From Pseudomonadota bacterium (GTDB lineage Bacteria; Pseudomonadota; Alphaproteobacteria; Acetobacterales; Acetobacteraceae): a DNA stretch of 51,012 nucleotides. The translations under genes and the position numbers were made by a program. A model generated the notes under the pieces. That model was not told where the DNA came from and did no database searches. It saw nothing but the letters and a program-made list of their open reading frames with translations. Positions within the stretch are counted from its first letter, which is position 1. Each line of letters opens with the position of its first letter. The stretch spans positions 1 through 51,012 of the forward strand of contig JAKADX010000031.1 of NCBI GenBank assembly GCA_021818505.1. Reading direction: 5' to 3'. Below, one piece after another: positions 16,996 through 26,615 of the stretch.

Positions 16996-18108
16996 ATGCC
17001 GCAGGCACAGGTTCATCGCATTCCCGCCGACGGCCCGGACGACATGTCCGGGCTGGTGGCGCTGGTGCGCGCGGGCGCGCTCGACCCGGCGCGGATCGTC
17101 GCCGTGCTGGGCAAGACCGAGGGCAACGGTTGCGTCAACGACTTCACCCGCGGCTTCGCCACCGCGACGCTGAAGGCGGCGATCGCATCGCTCTCGGGCC
17201 GCAGCACGGAGGACGTGGAGCGGGAGGTGCTGTTCGTCATGTCCGGCGGCACCGAGGGCGGGCTGTCGCCGCACTGGCTGGTGTTCGCGGCCATCCCCGA
17301 CACCGCCCCGCCGTTCCCCGGCGCGCCGGCCCTGGCGCTCGGCACCGCCCGCACCCGCCCCTTCGCGCCCGAGGAGATCGGCCGTATGGCGCAAATCCAG
17401 GCCACGGAAACGGCGGTGCGGGAGGCGATGCGCAGAGCGGCCATCGGCGATCCGGCCGACGTGCATTATGTGCAGGTGAAATGCCCGCTGCTCACCCGTG
17501 CGCGCATCGCGCGGGCGAACGCAGCCGGCGCGAGCGTGGCGACGGAGGACACCTACGCCTCGATGGGGTATTCGCGCGCGGCTTCGGCGCTCGGTGTCGC
17601 GCTGGCACTCGGCGAGGTCGCGGCCGGGGCGATCCGCGATGACACCGTCTGCCGCGACTTCTCCGTGTATTCCAGCCGCGCCAGCACGTCCGCTGGCGTC
17701 GAACTGACGGAGAACCAGGTGCTGGTGGTCGGCAACAGCGCCGCGTGGTCGGGCGATCTGGTCATCGCGCATGACGTGATGACCGACGCGATCGACGCCG
17801 CCGCCTTTGCCCACGCGCTCGCGGCGTCCGGGCTGGTGCCGGCCGTGCCGCTGGCACCGGGCGACCAGGCGCGGCTGGTCGCCGTGCTGGCCAAGGCCGA
17901 CGCGGCGCACAGCGGCAGCATCCGCGGCGCACGGCACACAATGCTGGATGACAGCGACATCCCGGCCTCCCGCCACGCTCGCGCGCTGGTCGGGGGCGTG
18001 CTGGCGGCGCTGGCCGGCACCACGCGGCTGTTCGTCTCGGGCGGCGCCGAACATCAGGGCCCCGATGGCGGTGGGCCCGTGGCGGTGATCGTCCGCCGCG
18101 CGCTTTGA
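16996..18108 (+). CDS. Ring-opening amidohydrolase (barbiturase / cyanuric acid hydrolase family)
   Basis: 370 aa, the usual length. This small family hydrolyses cyclic ureides such as cyanuric acid (AtzD/TrzD) or barbiturate. The three-repeat architecture with a lysine-serine pair per repeat is visible: Lys40 in VLGKTEGNGCVNDF with Ser83 in VMSGGTEGGLSPH; Lys162 in VQVKCPLLT with the serine-rich segment 226-232 before AGVEL; Lys300 in VLAKADAAHSGS with Ser348 in VSGGAEHQGPDGGG, the best-conserved family motif. AGGAG precedes the ATG. Barbiturate and cyanurate specificity cannot be told apart here. It lies 81 bp after dnaB, with an amide-type importer one gene further upstream. Confidence 0.9.
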   Translation: MPQAQVHRIPADGPDDMSGLVALVRAGALDPARIVAVLGKTEGNGCVNDFTRGFATATLKAAIASLSGRSTEDVEREVLFVMSGGTEGGLSPHWLVFAAIPDTAPPFPGAPALALGTARTRPFAPEEIGRMAQIQATETAVREAMRRAAIGDPADVHYVQVKCPLLTRARIARANAAGASVATEDTYASMGYSRAASALGVALALGEVAAGAIRDDTVCRDFSVYSSRASTSAGVELTENQVLVVGNSAAWSGDLVIAHDVMTDAIDAAAFAHALAASGLVPAVPLAPGDQARLVAVLAKADAAHSGSIRGARHTMLDDSDIPASRHARALVGGVLAALAGTTRLFVSGGAEHQGPDGGGPVAVIVRRAL

Positions 18109-18141
18109 CGCAGCGGGAAGGCGCTGCTAGGCGGTGCGGCC

Positions 18142-18978
18142 ATGCGCGAGGCCATCACATCCGCCGCCGGATCGAAGGTGGGACGCCGACTGCCTGACGC
18201 ACCGCTGGACGCCGTGGCGGCGCTTGGCCGCGGCGTATTCGCCGCCTGCCGGGCGACCGGGTCGTTGACGCTGTTCGCGCTCAGCGGCGTGTCGCATTTG
18301 CTGCGCCCGCCCTTCTACGGGCGGATGTTCCTGCGCGCCTTCATCGAGTTCGGCTATTTCAGCCTGCCGGTGGTGGCGTTGACGGCGATCTTCACCGGCA
18401 TGGTGCTGGCGTTGCAATCCTCGACGGGGCTGGCGCGATTCTCGGCCGAGACGGCGATGCCGAGCCTTGTCGTGCTGTCGATCACGCGCGAACTGGGGCC
18501 GGTGCTCGCCGGGCTGATGGTCGCCGGGCGCGTCGGCGCGGCGATGGCGGCCGAGATCGGCACCATGCGCGTCACCGACCAGATCGACGCGTTGCAGACG
18601 CTCTCCACCGATCCGATGAAATACCTGGTGGCGCCGCGGCTGCTGGCCGGTGCGGTCGCGCTGCCGCTGCTGGTGCTGGTCGGCGACATCCTCGGCGTGA
18701 TGGGCGGGTTCCTGATCGCCACCGTCTCGCTCGGCTTCAACGCCGCGACCTATCTGCGCAACACGGTCGATTACCTGCAGACCATCGACGTGGTGTCCGG
18801 ATTGGTGAAGGCGGCAGTGTTCGGCTTCATCATCGCGCTGCTGGGCTGCTTTCACGGCTATTCCAGCCGCGGCGGGGCGCAGGGCGTGGGCGCCGCCACC
18901 ACCTCGGCGGTGGTGGCGGCCTCGGTGCTGATCTTGGCCTTCGACTACGGACTGACCGAGCTGTTCTTCGCCAAATGA
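18142..18978 (+). CDS. mlaE: MlaE family lipid ABC transporter permease
   Basis: 278 aa, multi-pass inner membrane protein. The family stretch TGMVLALQSSTGLARF, followed by SITRELGPVLAGLMVAGRVGAAMAAEIGTMRVTDQIDAL, is the MlaE signature; GCFHGYSSRGGAQGVGAATTSAVVAASVLIL near the C-terminus is also typical. With MlaF it forms the core of the phospholipid transport complex that maintains outer-membrane asymmetry. No MlaD (MCE domain) gene follows here, so the substrate-binding partner must be elsewhere. Overlaps mlaF as ATGA. Confidence 0.92.
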   Translation: MREAITSAAGSKVGRRLPDAPLDAVAALGRGVFAACRATGSLTLFALSGVSHLLRPPFYGRMFLRAFIEFGYFSLPVVALTAIFTGMVLALQSSTGLARFSAETAMPSLVVLSITRELGPVLAGLMVAGRVGAAMAAEIGTMRVTDQIDALQTLSTDPMKYLVAPRLLAGAVALPLLVLVGDILGVMGGFLIATVSLGFNAATYLRNTVDYLQTIDVVSGLVKAAVFGFIIALLGCFHGYSSRGGAQGVGAATTSAVVAASVLILAFDYGLTELFFAK

Positions 18979-19751
18979 GCGAGACGGCGCCGAAGATCCG
19001 CGTGCGCGGACTGCGCAAGGCGTTCGGTGCCAAGAAGGTGCTGGACGGGGTTGATCTCGACATCATGACGGGCACCTCGACGGTGGTGATCGGCGGGTCG
19101 GGCACCGGCAAGTCGGTGCTGCTCAAATGCATCCTCGGGCTGATGGAGCCCGATGACGGCACGATCGAGATCGACGGGCGCGACCTGCTGCGCCTGCCGC
19201 CGGGCGAGCAGCGGGCGGTGCGGGCGCAGATCGGGATGCTGTTCCAGAACGGTGCGCTGTTCGATTCGTTGCCGGTCTGGGAGAACGTCGCCTTCGGCCT
19301 GCTGGCGCAGCGCCGCGCCAGCCGCGTCGAGGCGCGCGTGCGGGCCGAAGAGGTGCTGGGCCAGGTCGGGCTGGCGCCGACCGTGGGCGATCTGTGGCCG
19401 GCGGAGCTATCGGGCGGGATGCAGAAGCGCGTCGGGCTGGCGCGCGCCATCGCCGCGCAGCCGGAAATCCTGTTCTTCGACGAGCCGACGACCGGCCTCG
19501 ATCCGATCATGGGCGCAGTGATCGACGGGCTGATCGTCGATTGCGTGAAGCGGTTGGGCAGCACGTCCATGGCGATCACGCACGACATGGCCAGTGCGCG
19601 GCGCATCGCCGACCGGGTCGCGATGCTGCACGGCGGGCGCATCATCTGGTCCGGCCCGCCTGATGCGCTGATGGACAGCGGCAACCCGTATGTGGATCAG
19701 TTCACGCATGGGCGGCGCGAGGGTCCGATCCAGATGGAACTGCGCCGCTGA
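18975..19751 (+). CDS. mlaF: MlaF family lipid ABC transporter ATPase
   Basis: 258 aa. KIRVRGLRKAFGAKKVLDGVDLDI leads to Walker A GGSGTGKSVLLKCILGL, in which valine follows the lysine-serine as in MlaF proteins. IGMLFQNGALFDSLPVWENVAF is the diagnostic MlaF Q-loop. The ABC signature is ELSGGMQKRVGLARAIA with Walker B ILFFDEPTTGLDP, then the switch region MAITHDMASARRIADRV. The start overlaps the mlaE stop. Cytoplasmic energy-coupling subunit of retrograde or anterograde phospholipid transport. Confidence 0.94.
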   Translation: MSETAPKIRVRGLRKAFGAKKVLDGVDLDIMTGTSTVVIGGSGTGKSVLLKCILGLMEPDDGTIEIDGRDLLRLPPGEQRAVRAQIGMLFQNGALFDSLPVWENVAFGLLAQRRASRVEARVRAEEVLGQVGLAPTVGDLWPAELSGGMQKRVGLARAIAAQPEILFFDEPTTGLDPIMGAVIDGLIVDCVKRLGSTSMAITHDMASARRIADRVAMLHGGRIIWSGPPDALMDSGNPYVDQFTHGRREGPIQMELRR

Positions 19752-19773
19752 ACCGCGGCCGAGGGAGGGCGAG

Positions 19774-20529
19774 ATGTCGGTGACGCATTTGCGACAGCGC
19801 GACAGCGAGGAATGGCGTGGCCGCGTGGACCTCGCCGCGGCGTTCCGGCTGGCGGCGCGCAATGACTGGCACGAGGCGGTCGCCAACCATTTCAGCCTTG
19901 CGGTCTCCGGCGACGGCAAGCGGTTCCTGATGAACCGGCGCTGGCAGCATTTTTCCCGCATCCGGGCGAGCGACCTGCTGCTGCTGGATGCCGACGACGC
20001 CGCGACGATGGACCGCCCCGACGCGCCGGACCCTTCGGCGTGGTGCATCCACGGCGCGCTGCATGCGATGCTGCCGCACGCCCGCTGCGTGCTGCACGTG
20101 CACCCGATCCACGCGACCACGCTGGCCTCGCTCGCCGACCCGACGATCCTGCCGATCGACCAGAACACCGCGCGGTTCTATCGCCGGGTCGCGATCGACC
20201 TGGAATTCGGCGGGGTGGCGGACAATGCGGCGGAGGGGCGACGCATCGCGGCGGCGCTGGGCAATCACCGGCGCATGATCCTGGGCAACCACGGCGTGCT
20301 GGTGGTCGCGCCGACCGTCGCGGAGGCCTATGACGATCTCTACTACCTCGAACGCGCTTGCCAGACCCTGGTGCTGGCCTATGCCACCGGCCGGAAGCTG
20401 AACGTCATGCCCGACGATCTGGCCGAGCGCACGGCGCGGGGATGGGAGACGTATCCGTCCTATGCCGAGGCGCATTTCCGCGAGATGACGGCCATCCTGG
20501 ACGCCGAGCAGCCCTCCTACGCGGAGTGA
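19774..20529 (+). CDS. Class II aldolase/adducin family protein
   Basis: 251 aa. The family uses a metal held by three histidines; here HVHPIHATTLASL supplies the HxH pair and LGNHGVLVVAPTVAEAYDDLYYLERACQ the third histidine and following helix. The early segment NDWHEAVANHFSLAVSGDGKRFLMN is the usual phosphate-binding region. Relatives include fuculose-1-phosphate aldolase, ribulose-5-phosphate epimerase and many uncharacterised members with N-terminal HEAVANH, so the substrate is not assigned. GAGGGAGGGCGAG precedes the ATG. It is 22 bp after mlaF and may be co-transcribed, with no clear functional link. Confidence 0.85.
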   Translation: MSVTHLRQRDSEEWRGRVDLAAAFRLAARNDWHEAVANHFSLAVSGDGKRFLMNRRWQHFSRIRASDLLLLDADDAATMDRPDAPDPSAWCIHGALHAMLPHARCVLHVHPIHATTLASLADPTILPIDQNTARFYRRVAIDLEFGGVADNAAEGRRIAAALGNHRRMILGNHGVLVVAPTVAEAYDDLYYLERACQTLVLAYATGRKLNVMPDDLAERTARGWETYPSYAEAHFREMTAILDAEQPSYAE

Positions 20530-20533
20530 TGGT

Positions 20534-20758
20534 TCATCCCGCTCGCGGCGCCGACCAGGCGATTGCGCCGGCGACAGCGGCGACGGCCAGCATGAGCACA
20601 CTCGCCGCCGTATCGGCGTAGGCGCCGGCCTGCACGGCAGCGACTGTCGCGCGGGCGAAGAACGCGAGCGCCGCCGCCGCGACGAACAGCAGCATCCGCC
20701 GCGACCGCGTGTCGAGGTGATCGGCGAAGGTCTGCAACAGCAGGTGGATGGTCCGCAT
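20534..20758 (-). CDS. Small two-helix membrane protein
   Basis: 74 aa, not recognised. MRTIHLLLQTFADHLDTRSRRM forms a polar N-terminus, followed by hydrophobic segments at about 23-45 (LLFVAAAALAFFARATVAAVQAG) and 51-68 (AASVLMLAVAAVAGAIAW), separated by AYADTA, and a short PRAG tail. AGGA lies eight bases before the ATG, which supports a real gene. It is convergent with the aldolase gene (4 bp between stops) and downstream of ribokinase on the same strand, separated by 94 bp. Function unknown. Confidence 0.55.
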   Translation of the reverse strand: MRTIHLLLQTFADHLDTRSRRMLLFVAAAALAFFARATVAAVQAGAYADTAASVLMLAVAAVAGAIAWSAPRAG

Positions 20759-20852
20759 GGGACGGGTCCTCGGCGGCGGAAGGGTCGCTTGCGCGCCGTT
20801 CTAGCGGCCGGGACGCCGGGAGTCTCACTTTTTTGTGATCCGAGCGGAGGGT

Positions 20853-21749
20853 TTACGCCCGGCCTTGCCCGCGCAGCGCCACATCGGTGTCCGCAGCCAG
20901 CGGCAGGCTGCCCTGGCTGCCGGCCTTGCCGCAGCACAATGCCGCCGCGACATTGGCGCGGTGCAGCGCCTCCCGCAGCGCCAGCCCGCGATCCAGCCCT
21001 GCGGCCAGCACACCGGTGAAACAGTCGCCGGCCGCGGTGGTATCGACGACCGTGACCTTGTGCGCGGGCATCTGCAGCACGCCTTCCTTCGTGGCCGCTT
21101 CCAGCCCCTGCTCGCCCCTGGTGACGATGGTGGCGACGCCGAGGGCGGCGAACAGCCCCGCGGCACTTCCCTCGGCGCCGAATCGGCGGCCGACCGCCTC
21201 CCCCTCGTCCTCGTTGATCACGAGGTAGTCAACTTCACGCAGCGCGTCCTCCGCCAGCGGCGCGGCGGGGGCGAGGTTGAGCACGACGCGCGCGCCGCCG
21301 GCGCGGGCGCGGCGGATCATCGTCGCGGTCTCGCCAAGATCGGTTTCGCCCTGCACCAGCAGCGTCGTGCCGCGAACCAGCAGCGCATCCTCCACCTGAT
21401 CGGCACGGGCGAGCAGGTTGGCCCCGGAGGCGACCGCGATCTGGTTGTTGCCATCGGAATCCACACAGATGGCCGCGCAACCGGTGGAGATGTCGGCGGC
21501 GACGACGCGGCTGAGTTCCACGCCGGCCTCGCGCAAATGGACGAGCGCCTGATCGGCAAACACATCGGCCCCGACGGCGCCCGCAAACAGCACGCGCGCC
21601 CCGTCGCGCGCGGCCGCGGCGGCCTGGTTGGCACCCTTGCCGCCCGGCTCGACCCGCATGGCGCGGCCGAGCACGGTCTGCCCGCGCTGCGGCAGCACCG
21701 GCAGCGGGAAGATCAGGTCGAGATTGATCGAGCCGAAGCAGAGGATCAT
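20853..21749 (-). CDS. rbsK: Ribokinase family sugar kinase
   Basis: 298 aa. PfkB fold: the N-terminal [23 protein letters not shown] and [18 protein letters not shown] (the GGKGANQA substrate-binding signature of ribokinases) and the C-terminal [18 protein letters not shown] with the catalytic aspartate and anion hole. The usual text is DTTGAGDxF, so DTTAAGD has alanine for the first glycine, a substitution also found in other ribokinases. Phosphorylates ribose or deoxyribose with ATP. The ATG overlaps the thyX stop, placing it third in a BisC-thyX-rbsK series. A nucleoside-salvage link with ThyX is possible but unproven. Confidence 0.88.
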   Translation of the reverse strand: MILCFGSINLDLIFPLPVLPQRGQTVLGRAMRVEPGGKGANQAAAAARDGARVLFAGAVGADVFADQALVHLREAGVELSRVVAADISTGCAAICVDSDGNNQIAVASGANLLARADQVEDALLVRGTTLLVQGETDLGETATMIRRARAGGARVVLNLAPAAPLAEDALREVDYLVINEDEGEAVGRRFGAEGSAAGLFAALGVATIVTRGEQGLEAATKEGVLQMPAHKVTVVDTTAAGDCFTGVLAAGLDRGLALREALHRANVAAALCCGKAGSQGSLPLAADTDVALRGQGRA

Positions 21750-22684
21750 GGCGCCGACTCATCCGATGCCGGGTTGAGCACCGCCATCATCTCCCCCCAT
21801 TCCCGCTTCGACAACCCGCTCTCCGGCTGCATCACCGCCTCGCCCGCCAGCATCCGGCGCAGCACCGCCAGCATACTTGCCGAGAACGTCGCCGCGCCCA
21901 GCCGGTATTCGCGGAACGCCGCTGCGGTCAGTGGCACCCACGCTTCCAGGCTCGTCAGCATCGCCTCGGCATAAGCGCGAATCTCGTACTGCGCGTGCGG
22001 ATCGGCGCGCAGCGAGAGGAAGTGCAGCAGGTTGTGAAGATCGGTCTTCCAGTACCACTGCGTATAGGTGTTCAGCGTCAGGTTCATGCGCGCGAGTTCC
22101 CGCGCCAGCCCGCGCCGGGACGGATCGCCTGATTCGTTCAGCATCGCCGCGTAGTCGTCGTGGCACTGAGCGGCGTCGCGCGCCAGAACCGCCAGCACCT
22201 CGGCAGCTTCGTTGCCCTCCAGCAGTTCGCCGCGGCCTTGCCGGTTGGTTTCCGACTGCGCTGCGAGATGCCCGGGGGCCGGGATGTAGAACTCCCGGTC
22301 GAGGATCGAATAGCGTGCGGAGTATTCGTTCACGTTGGCGGTGCGGTGGCGGATCCACTGCCGCGCGACGAAGATCGGCAGCTTCACGTGGTACTTTATC
22401 TCGCACATCTCGAACGGCGTGGTGTGCCGGTGGCGCATCAGGTAGCGGATCAGCCCGGCATCCTCGCTGACGCGCCGCGTGCCCCGGCCGTAGGAGACGC
22501 GCGCCGCCTGCACCACCGCGGCATCGTCGCCCATGTAGTCGATGACGCGCACGAAGCCGTGGTCGAGCACCGCCACCGGCTCGAACAGTATCGCCTCCAA
22601 TGCCGGCACGCTCGCCCGCCGCGTCGGGAAACTCGCAGCGCGCGCCTCAGCGATTTCAGCGCGCTGCGCGTCGGTCAGGTTCAT
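21746..22684 (-). CDS. thyX: FAD-dependent thymidylate synthase ThyX
   Basis: 312 aa. Makes dTMP from dUMP using methylene-tetrahydrofolate and reduced FAD. The defining ThyX motif RHRxxxxNExSxR is present as [13 protein letters not shown], preceded by [11 protein letters not shown] and followed by [34 protein letters not shown] is also canonical. Long N- and C-terminal parts give a length near that of rickettsial and alphaproteobacterial ThyX and longer than many (220-260 aa). The ATG overlaps the stop of the molybdoenzyme gene as ATGA. dut, which supplies dUMP, lies 11 kb away in the window; no thyA is present here. Confidence 0.97.
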   Translation of the reverse strand: MNLTDAQRAEIAEARAASFPTRRASVPALEAILFEPVAVLDHGFVRVIDYMGDDAAVVQAARVSYGRGTRRVSEDAGLIRYLMRHRHTTPFEMCEIKYHVKLPIFVARQWIRHRTANVNEYSARYSILDREFYIPAPGHLAAQSETNRQGRGELLEGNEAAEVLAVLARDAAQCHDDYAAMLNESGDPSRRGLARELARMNLTLNTYTQWYWKTDLHNLLHFLSLRADPHAQYEIRAYAEAMLTSLEAWVPLTAAAFREYRLGAATFSASMLAVLRRMLAGEAVMQPESGLSKREWGEMMAVLNPASDESAP

Positions 22685-24984
22685 GCGGCAAGCTCCGGCG
22701 GACGATGCACGGTGATCTCGGGCAGCGTCCCCTCCCAGCGCGCGACCTGCACGAGGCAGCTTTGCGCGCTCGGTCCCTGGCCGAGGCGGGAGGTGCCGAC
22801 ATCCTGCGTCAGGACGTTGACGTTGCCATGCACGCACAGACTGCCGGGCACACCCGGCTGCTCGGGATCGAGCCAGGCGCCGGTGGACATCACGGCCACG
22901 CCGCGCAGCAGCCCGTCGTCGAGCCGCACGCCGGCCAGACACGCGCCGCGATCATTGAACACGCGCACCACGTCGCCCTCGGCGATCCCGCGCGCGGCGG
23001 CATCGTCGGGATGCAGGCGGATCGGCTCGCGCCCGCGCACTTTGCTCTCCAGGCTGACGCGCGCCTGATCAAGCTGACTGTGCAGTCGGGTCGCCGGCTG
23101 GCTGGTCAGCAGGTGCAGCGGATATTGTTCCGCCAGCGCACCGCCGAGATATTCGCGCGGCGCGAACCAGACCGGATGGCCGGGGCAGTCGTCGTAGCCG
23201 AAGCCCGCGATTGTCTCCGAGTACAGCTCGATTCGGCCGGACGGGGTGTTCAGCTTCACCGCCTCGGGATCGCGCACAAAGGCGGCGAACGGCACCGCGC
23301 CACGTTCCGGCGGCGGGATTTCGACGGCGCCGGCCTGCCAGAACGCATCGAAATCGGGCATGTCCACCCCGCCGCGCAGCGCCGCGTCGCGGCTGCGGCC
23401 ATACAGCACGCGCAGCCACGTCGCCGCGTCGCGCTGCTGGGTGAACCGCTCGCGCACGCCGAGCGCATCGGCGATGTCGGCCATGTAGTCGAATTCGTCG
23501 CGCGCCTGCGCATAGCGCGGCAGCGCCCGCTTCATCGCCAGCACGAAGCGATCGCGCGCGGCCGAGCCGATGTCATCGCGCTCCAGTGTCGTGGTCGCCG
23601 GCAGCACGATGTCAGCGTGCCGGGCAAGGCTGTTCCACCACGGCTCGCTGACGATGATCGTCTCCAGCCGCGCCCAGGCGCGCAGCAGGCGGTTGAGGTC
23701 CTGGTGGTGGTGGAGCGGGTTGCCGCCCGCCCACCATACCAGCCGCGCGTCGGGATAGGCGAGCCGGCGGCCGTTGTAGTCGTACTCGCCCCCCGGACGT
23801 TCCAGCATCTCGGTCAACCGTGCCACCGGAATCCAGGACTGTACGGGATTGGGCAGGCCGGGCAGGCTGACGGAGGGCAACTCGGCCCGCGCGATGCCCA
23901 TGCCGTTCATGCTGGCGTGGCCGAAGCCGAAGCCGCAGCCCGGCCGGCCGATCTGCCCCAGCATGGCGGCCAGCGCCACCAGCATCCAGAACGGCTGCTC
24001 GCCGCGCTCGGCCCGCTGGAGGGACCACGCGGCGGTCATAATCGTCGGCTGGGTGGCGCAGTCGCGCGCGAGCGCCACGATGCGCTCGGCCGGAATGCCG
24101 GTCTCGGCCGCCGCCCAGACAGGCGTCTTGGCGACACCATCGACCGCGCCGAGCACATAGTCGCGCACCCGCTCCCACCCCGTCGTGCAGCGCGCCAGGA
24201 ATGCCCGGTCAGCCAGCCCCTCGGCGAACAGCACATGGGCCATGCCGAGCATCAGCGCGGTATCGGTGCCGGGGCGGATCGGCAGCCATTCGGCGCTGGC
24301 GGAGTCCGGCATGTCCCCGCGCACCGGGGAGATGTTGACCAGCCGCACGCCGGCGCGCGCCGCCCGTTCCACCCATCCCGCCATCTCATGCCGCCCGGCG
24401 CCGCCGGCGGTGATCTGGCCGTTGCGCGGCAGGATCCCGCCGAAGCAGAGCATCAGCCGGGCATGGGCGACGATGTCTCGCCATTCCACCACCGGCCCGG
24501 CGATCACGTCGTTGGTGCCGACCACATGCGGCATCAGCGTCATGCCGGCGGCATAGGAGTAGTTGGTCAACTGCCCGGTATAGCCGCCCGCCGCCGACAG
24601 CAGCCGCTGCAACTGCGTGCGCGCGTGGTGGAACCGCCCGGCCGAGGACCAGCCGTAGCTGCCGCCGAAGATGCTCGCCGGGCCGTGCTCGGCGCGCACG
24701 CGTGCCACCTCGTCGGCGACGAGCCGGATCGCATCCTCCCAGGCGACGGGCACGAACGCCTCCCCCCCGCGCGGCGTGCCGCCGCCGCGGTCGCCGTCGA
24801 GCCAGCCACGGCGGACATGGGGGCGATCGATACGGGTGGGCGCGTGGACCGCATCAGGAATGGAAGCGAGCAGCGCCGGAGGGTTCGGGTCGCCCGGGAA
24901 CGGCCTGACGCCGACCAGCCGCCCGTCGGTCACGACGGCGGTGAAGGCGCCCCAATGGGCGGCGTGAGGCGTCAATTCGGTCAT
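22681..24984 (-). CDS. Molybdopterin oxidoreductase, BisC/TorA family
   Basis: 767 aa. A DMSO-reductase superfamily catalytic subunit of the biotin sulfoxide/TMAO reductase branch. [20 protein letters not shown] near residue 106 holds the serine expected to ligate molybdenum, and no N-terminal iron-sulfur cysteine motif is present, as in Bis[37 protein letters not shown] and the C-terminal [16 protein letters not shown] and [19 protein letters not shown] complete the family pattern. There is no signal peptide, so it should be cytoplasmic; methionine or biotin sulfoxide repair is a reasonable guess. First gene of a tight series with thyX and rbsK, each overlapping by 4 bp. Confidence 0.9.
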   Translation of the reverse strand: MTELTPHAAHWGAFTAVVTDGRLVGVRPFPGDPNPPALLASIPDAVHAPTRIDRPHVRRGWLDGDRGGGTPRGGEAFVPVAWEDAIRLVADEVARVRAEHGPASIFGGSYGWSSAGRFHHARTQLQRLLSAAGGYTGQLTNYSYAAGMTLMPHVVGTNDVIAGPVVEWRDIVAHARLMLCFGGILPRNGQITAGGAGRHEMAGWVERAARAGVRLVNISPVRGDMPDSASAEWLPIRPGTDTALMLGMAHVLFAEGLADRAFLARCTTGWERVRDYVLGAVDGVAKTPVWAAAETGIPAERIVALARDCATQPTIMTAAWSLQRAERGEQPFWMLVALAAMLGQIGRPGCGFGFGHASMNGMGIARAELPSVSLPGLPNPVQSWIPVARLTEMLERPGGEYDYNGRRLAYPDARLVWWAGGNPLHHHQDLNRLLRAWARLETIIVSEPWWNSLARHADIVLPATTTLERDDIGSAARDRFVLAMKRALPRYAQARDEFDYMADIADALGVRERFTQQRDAATWLRVLYGRSRDAALRGGVDMPDFDAFWQAGAVEIPPPERGAVPFAAFVRDPEAVKLNTPSGRIELYSETIAGFGYDDCPGHPVWFAPREYLGGALAEQYPLHLLTSQPATRLHSQLDQARVSLESKVRGREPIRLHPDDAAARGIAEGDVVRVFNDRGACLAGVRLDDGLLRGVAVMSTGAWLDPEQPGVPGSLCVHGNVNVLTQDVGTSRLGQGPSAQSCLVQVARWEGTLPEITVHRPPELAA

Positions 24985-25057
24985 GTTGGGGTTCCCCCGG
25001 TCGGCGGCACGGCCCTACTATGGGGGATCATGCCCCTCCGGTGAAGGAAGCGCCCCC

Positions 25058-26458
25058 ATGACCCCGCCCCGCGCCAACTCGGCCGCCGCCCGCGACGCCG
25101 CCTATGCGCTGCACCCCTATACCGATCTGCGCACGCATCTGGACGTGGGGCCGGTGGTGATCGCCCGCGGCAAGGGCGTGCGGGTCTGGGACGATGCGGG
25201 TAAGGAATACATCGACGCGCTGGCCGGGCTGTGGTGCGCATCGCTCGGCTTCTCCAACGAACGGCTGGTGGAGGCGGCGGCGCGGCAGATGCGGACGCTG
25301 CCCTTCTACCATTCCTTCGCCGCCAAGTCGCATGAGCCGATGATCGAACTGGCGGAGATGCTGATCGCGCGGGCGCCGGTGCCAATGAGCAAGGCGTTTT
25401 TCGCCAATTCCGGCTCCGAGGCGAACGACACCGCCATCAAGATGGTCTGGTACTTCAACAACGCCCTCGGGCGGCCCAAGAAGAAGAAGATCATCGGCCG
25501 GGTGCGCGGCTATCACGGCATCACCATCGCCTCCGGCAGCCTGACCGGGCTCGCGGCAAACCATCGCAGCTTCGACCTGCCGCTGCCCGGCTTCGTCCAC
25601 ACCATGGCGCCGCACCACTACCACGGCGCCGAGCCGGGCGAGACCGAGGAGGCGTTTGCCACCCGCTGCGCCGATGAACTGGAGAAGCTGATCCTGGCCG
25701 AGGGCCCGGACACAGTCGCGGCGATGTGGGCGGAGCCAGTGATGGGCGCTGGCGGCGTGGTCGTGCCGCCGCGCACCTATTTCGAGAAAATTCAGAAGGT
25801 GCTGAAGAAATATGATGTGCTGCTGGTCGCCGACGAAGTGATCTGCGGCTTCTGGCGCACCGCCAACTACTGGGGCACACAGACTTACGGCCTGCAGCCC
25901 GATATCCTGACCTGCGCCAAGGCGCTCTCTGCCTCCTACCTGCCGATCAGCGCGGTGCTGGTGAACGAGCGCATCTTCCAGGCACTGGCCGACGAGAGCC
26001 ACGCAATCGGGACGTTCGGCCACGGCTTCACCTATTCGGGCCATCCGGTGCCGGCCGCGGTGGCCGTGGAGACGCTGAAGATCTACGACGAGACCGATAT
26101 CGGCGCCCATGTCCGCAGCGTCGGCCCTTATCTCCAGCGCGAACTGCGGCGGCGCTTCACCGATCACGAATTGGTGGGCGAGGTGCGCGGCGTCGGGCTG
26201 ATCGCGGCACTGGAACTGGTGGCCGACAAGGCCGCGCGGGCCAATTTCGACCCGCAGGCCAAGATCGGCGCGCGCGCCGCCAAGCTGCTGGAGGCGAACG
26301 GCGTCATCGGCCGCGCGATGATCAACGACACACTCGCCTTCAGTCCGCCGCTGATCATCACCGAGTCGGAGATTGACCAGATGCTTGACGGGTTCGCCCG
26401 CGCGCTGGACGAACTCGCCGTGCAGTTGCGGCGCGAACAGTTGACTGTGGTGCGCTGA
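25058..26458 (+). CDS. Class III (omega) aminotransferase, PLP-dependent
   Basis: 466 aa. Fold type I: FFANSGSEANDTAIKMVWYFNNALG is the phosphate-binding region, GYHGITIASGSLTG contains the aromatic PLP-stacking residue, VAAMWAEPVMGAGGVVVPP and LLVADEVICGFWRTANYWGTQTYGLQPDI hold the PLP-binding aspartate, and Lys288 in CAKALSASYLPI forms the Schiff base. This matches omega-amino acid/diamine:pyruvate or putrescine aminotransferases. The substrate is not resolved. GAAGGAAG lies seven bases upstream of the ATG. Divergent from the molybdoenzyme gene over a 73-bp gap containing TACTAT that could serve either strand. Confidence 0.92.
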   Translation: MTPPRANSAAARDAAYALHPYTDLRTHLDVGPVVIARGKGVRVWDDAGKEYIDALAGLWCASLGFSNERLVEAAARQMRTLPFYHSFAAKSHEPMIELAEMLIARAPVPMSKAFFANSGSEANDTAIKMVWYFNNALGRPKKKKIIGRVRGYHGITIASGSLTGLAANHRSFDLPLPGFVHTMAPHHYHGAEPGETEEAFATRCADELEKLILAEGPDTVAAMWAEPVMGAGGVVVPPRTYFEKIQKVLKKYDVLLVADEVICGFWRTANYWGTQTYGLQPDILTCAKALSASYLPISAVLVNERIFQALADESHAIGTFGHGFTYSGHPVPAAVAVETLKIYDETDIGAHVRSVGPYLQRELRRRFTDHELVGEVRGVGLIAALELVADKAARANFDPQAKIGARAAKLLEANGVIGRAMINDTLAFSPPLIITESEIDQMLDGFARALDELAVQLRREQLTVVR

Positions 26459-26558
26459 TTCCGTTGGACCGGACGCCGCCGGCGCGCCACGCGTCGGCGG
26501 CGGATGTCACATCAGACGCCCAAGCAATACCGACGCGAATACGCAACGTCATTCCGCT

Positions 26559-26586
26559 TTGTCGTCGCGGATCATTCTGATACTGT
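26559..26586 (+). promoter_or_regulatory. Candidate promoter for the diguanylate cyclase gene
   Basis: TTGTCG (26559-26564), 16-bp spacer, TACTGT (26581-26586). A transcript from about 26593 would lead directly into the AGGGCGGG ribosome site of the ATG at 26616. The rest of the 157-bp gap after the aminotransferase holds nothing I can identify. Confidence 0.35.
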
Positions 26587-26615
26587 TGCCTGCTAGCTCC
26601 GGGTCAGGGCGGGTT

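Noticed and set aside
20825-20838. TCAC-TTTTTT-GTGA as a terminator
   Set aside because: Only a 4-bp stem with the T-run in the loop; not a convincing intrinsic terminator.
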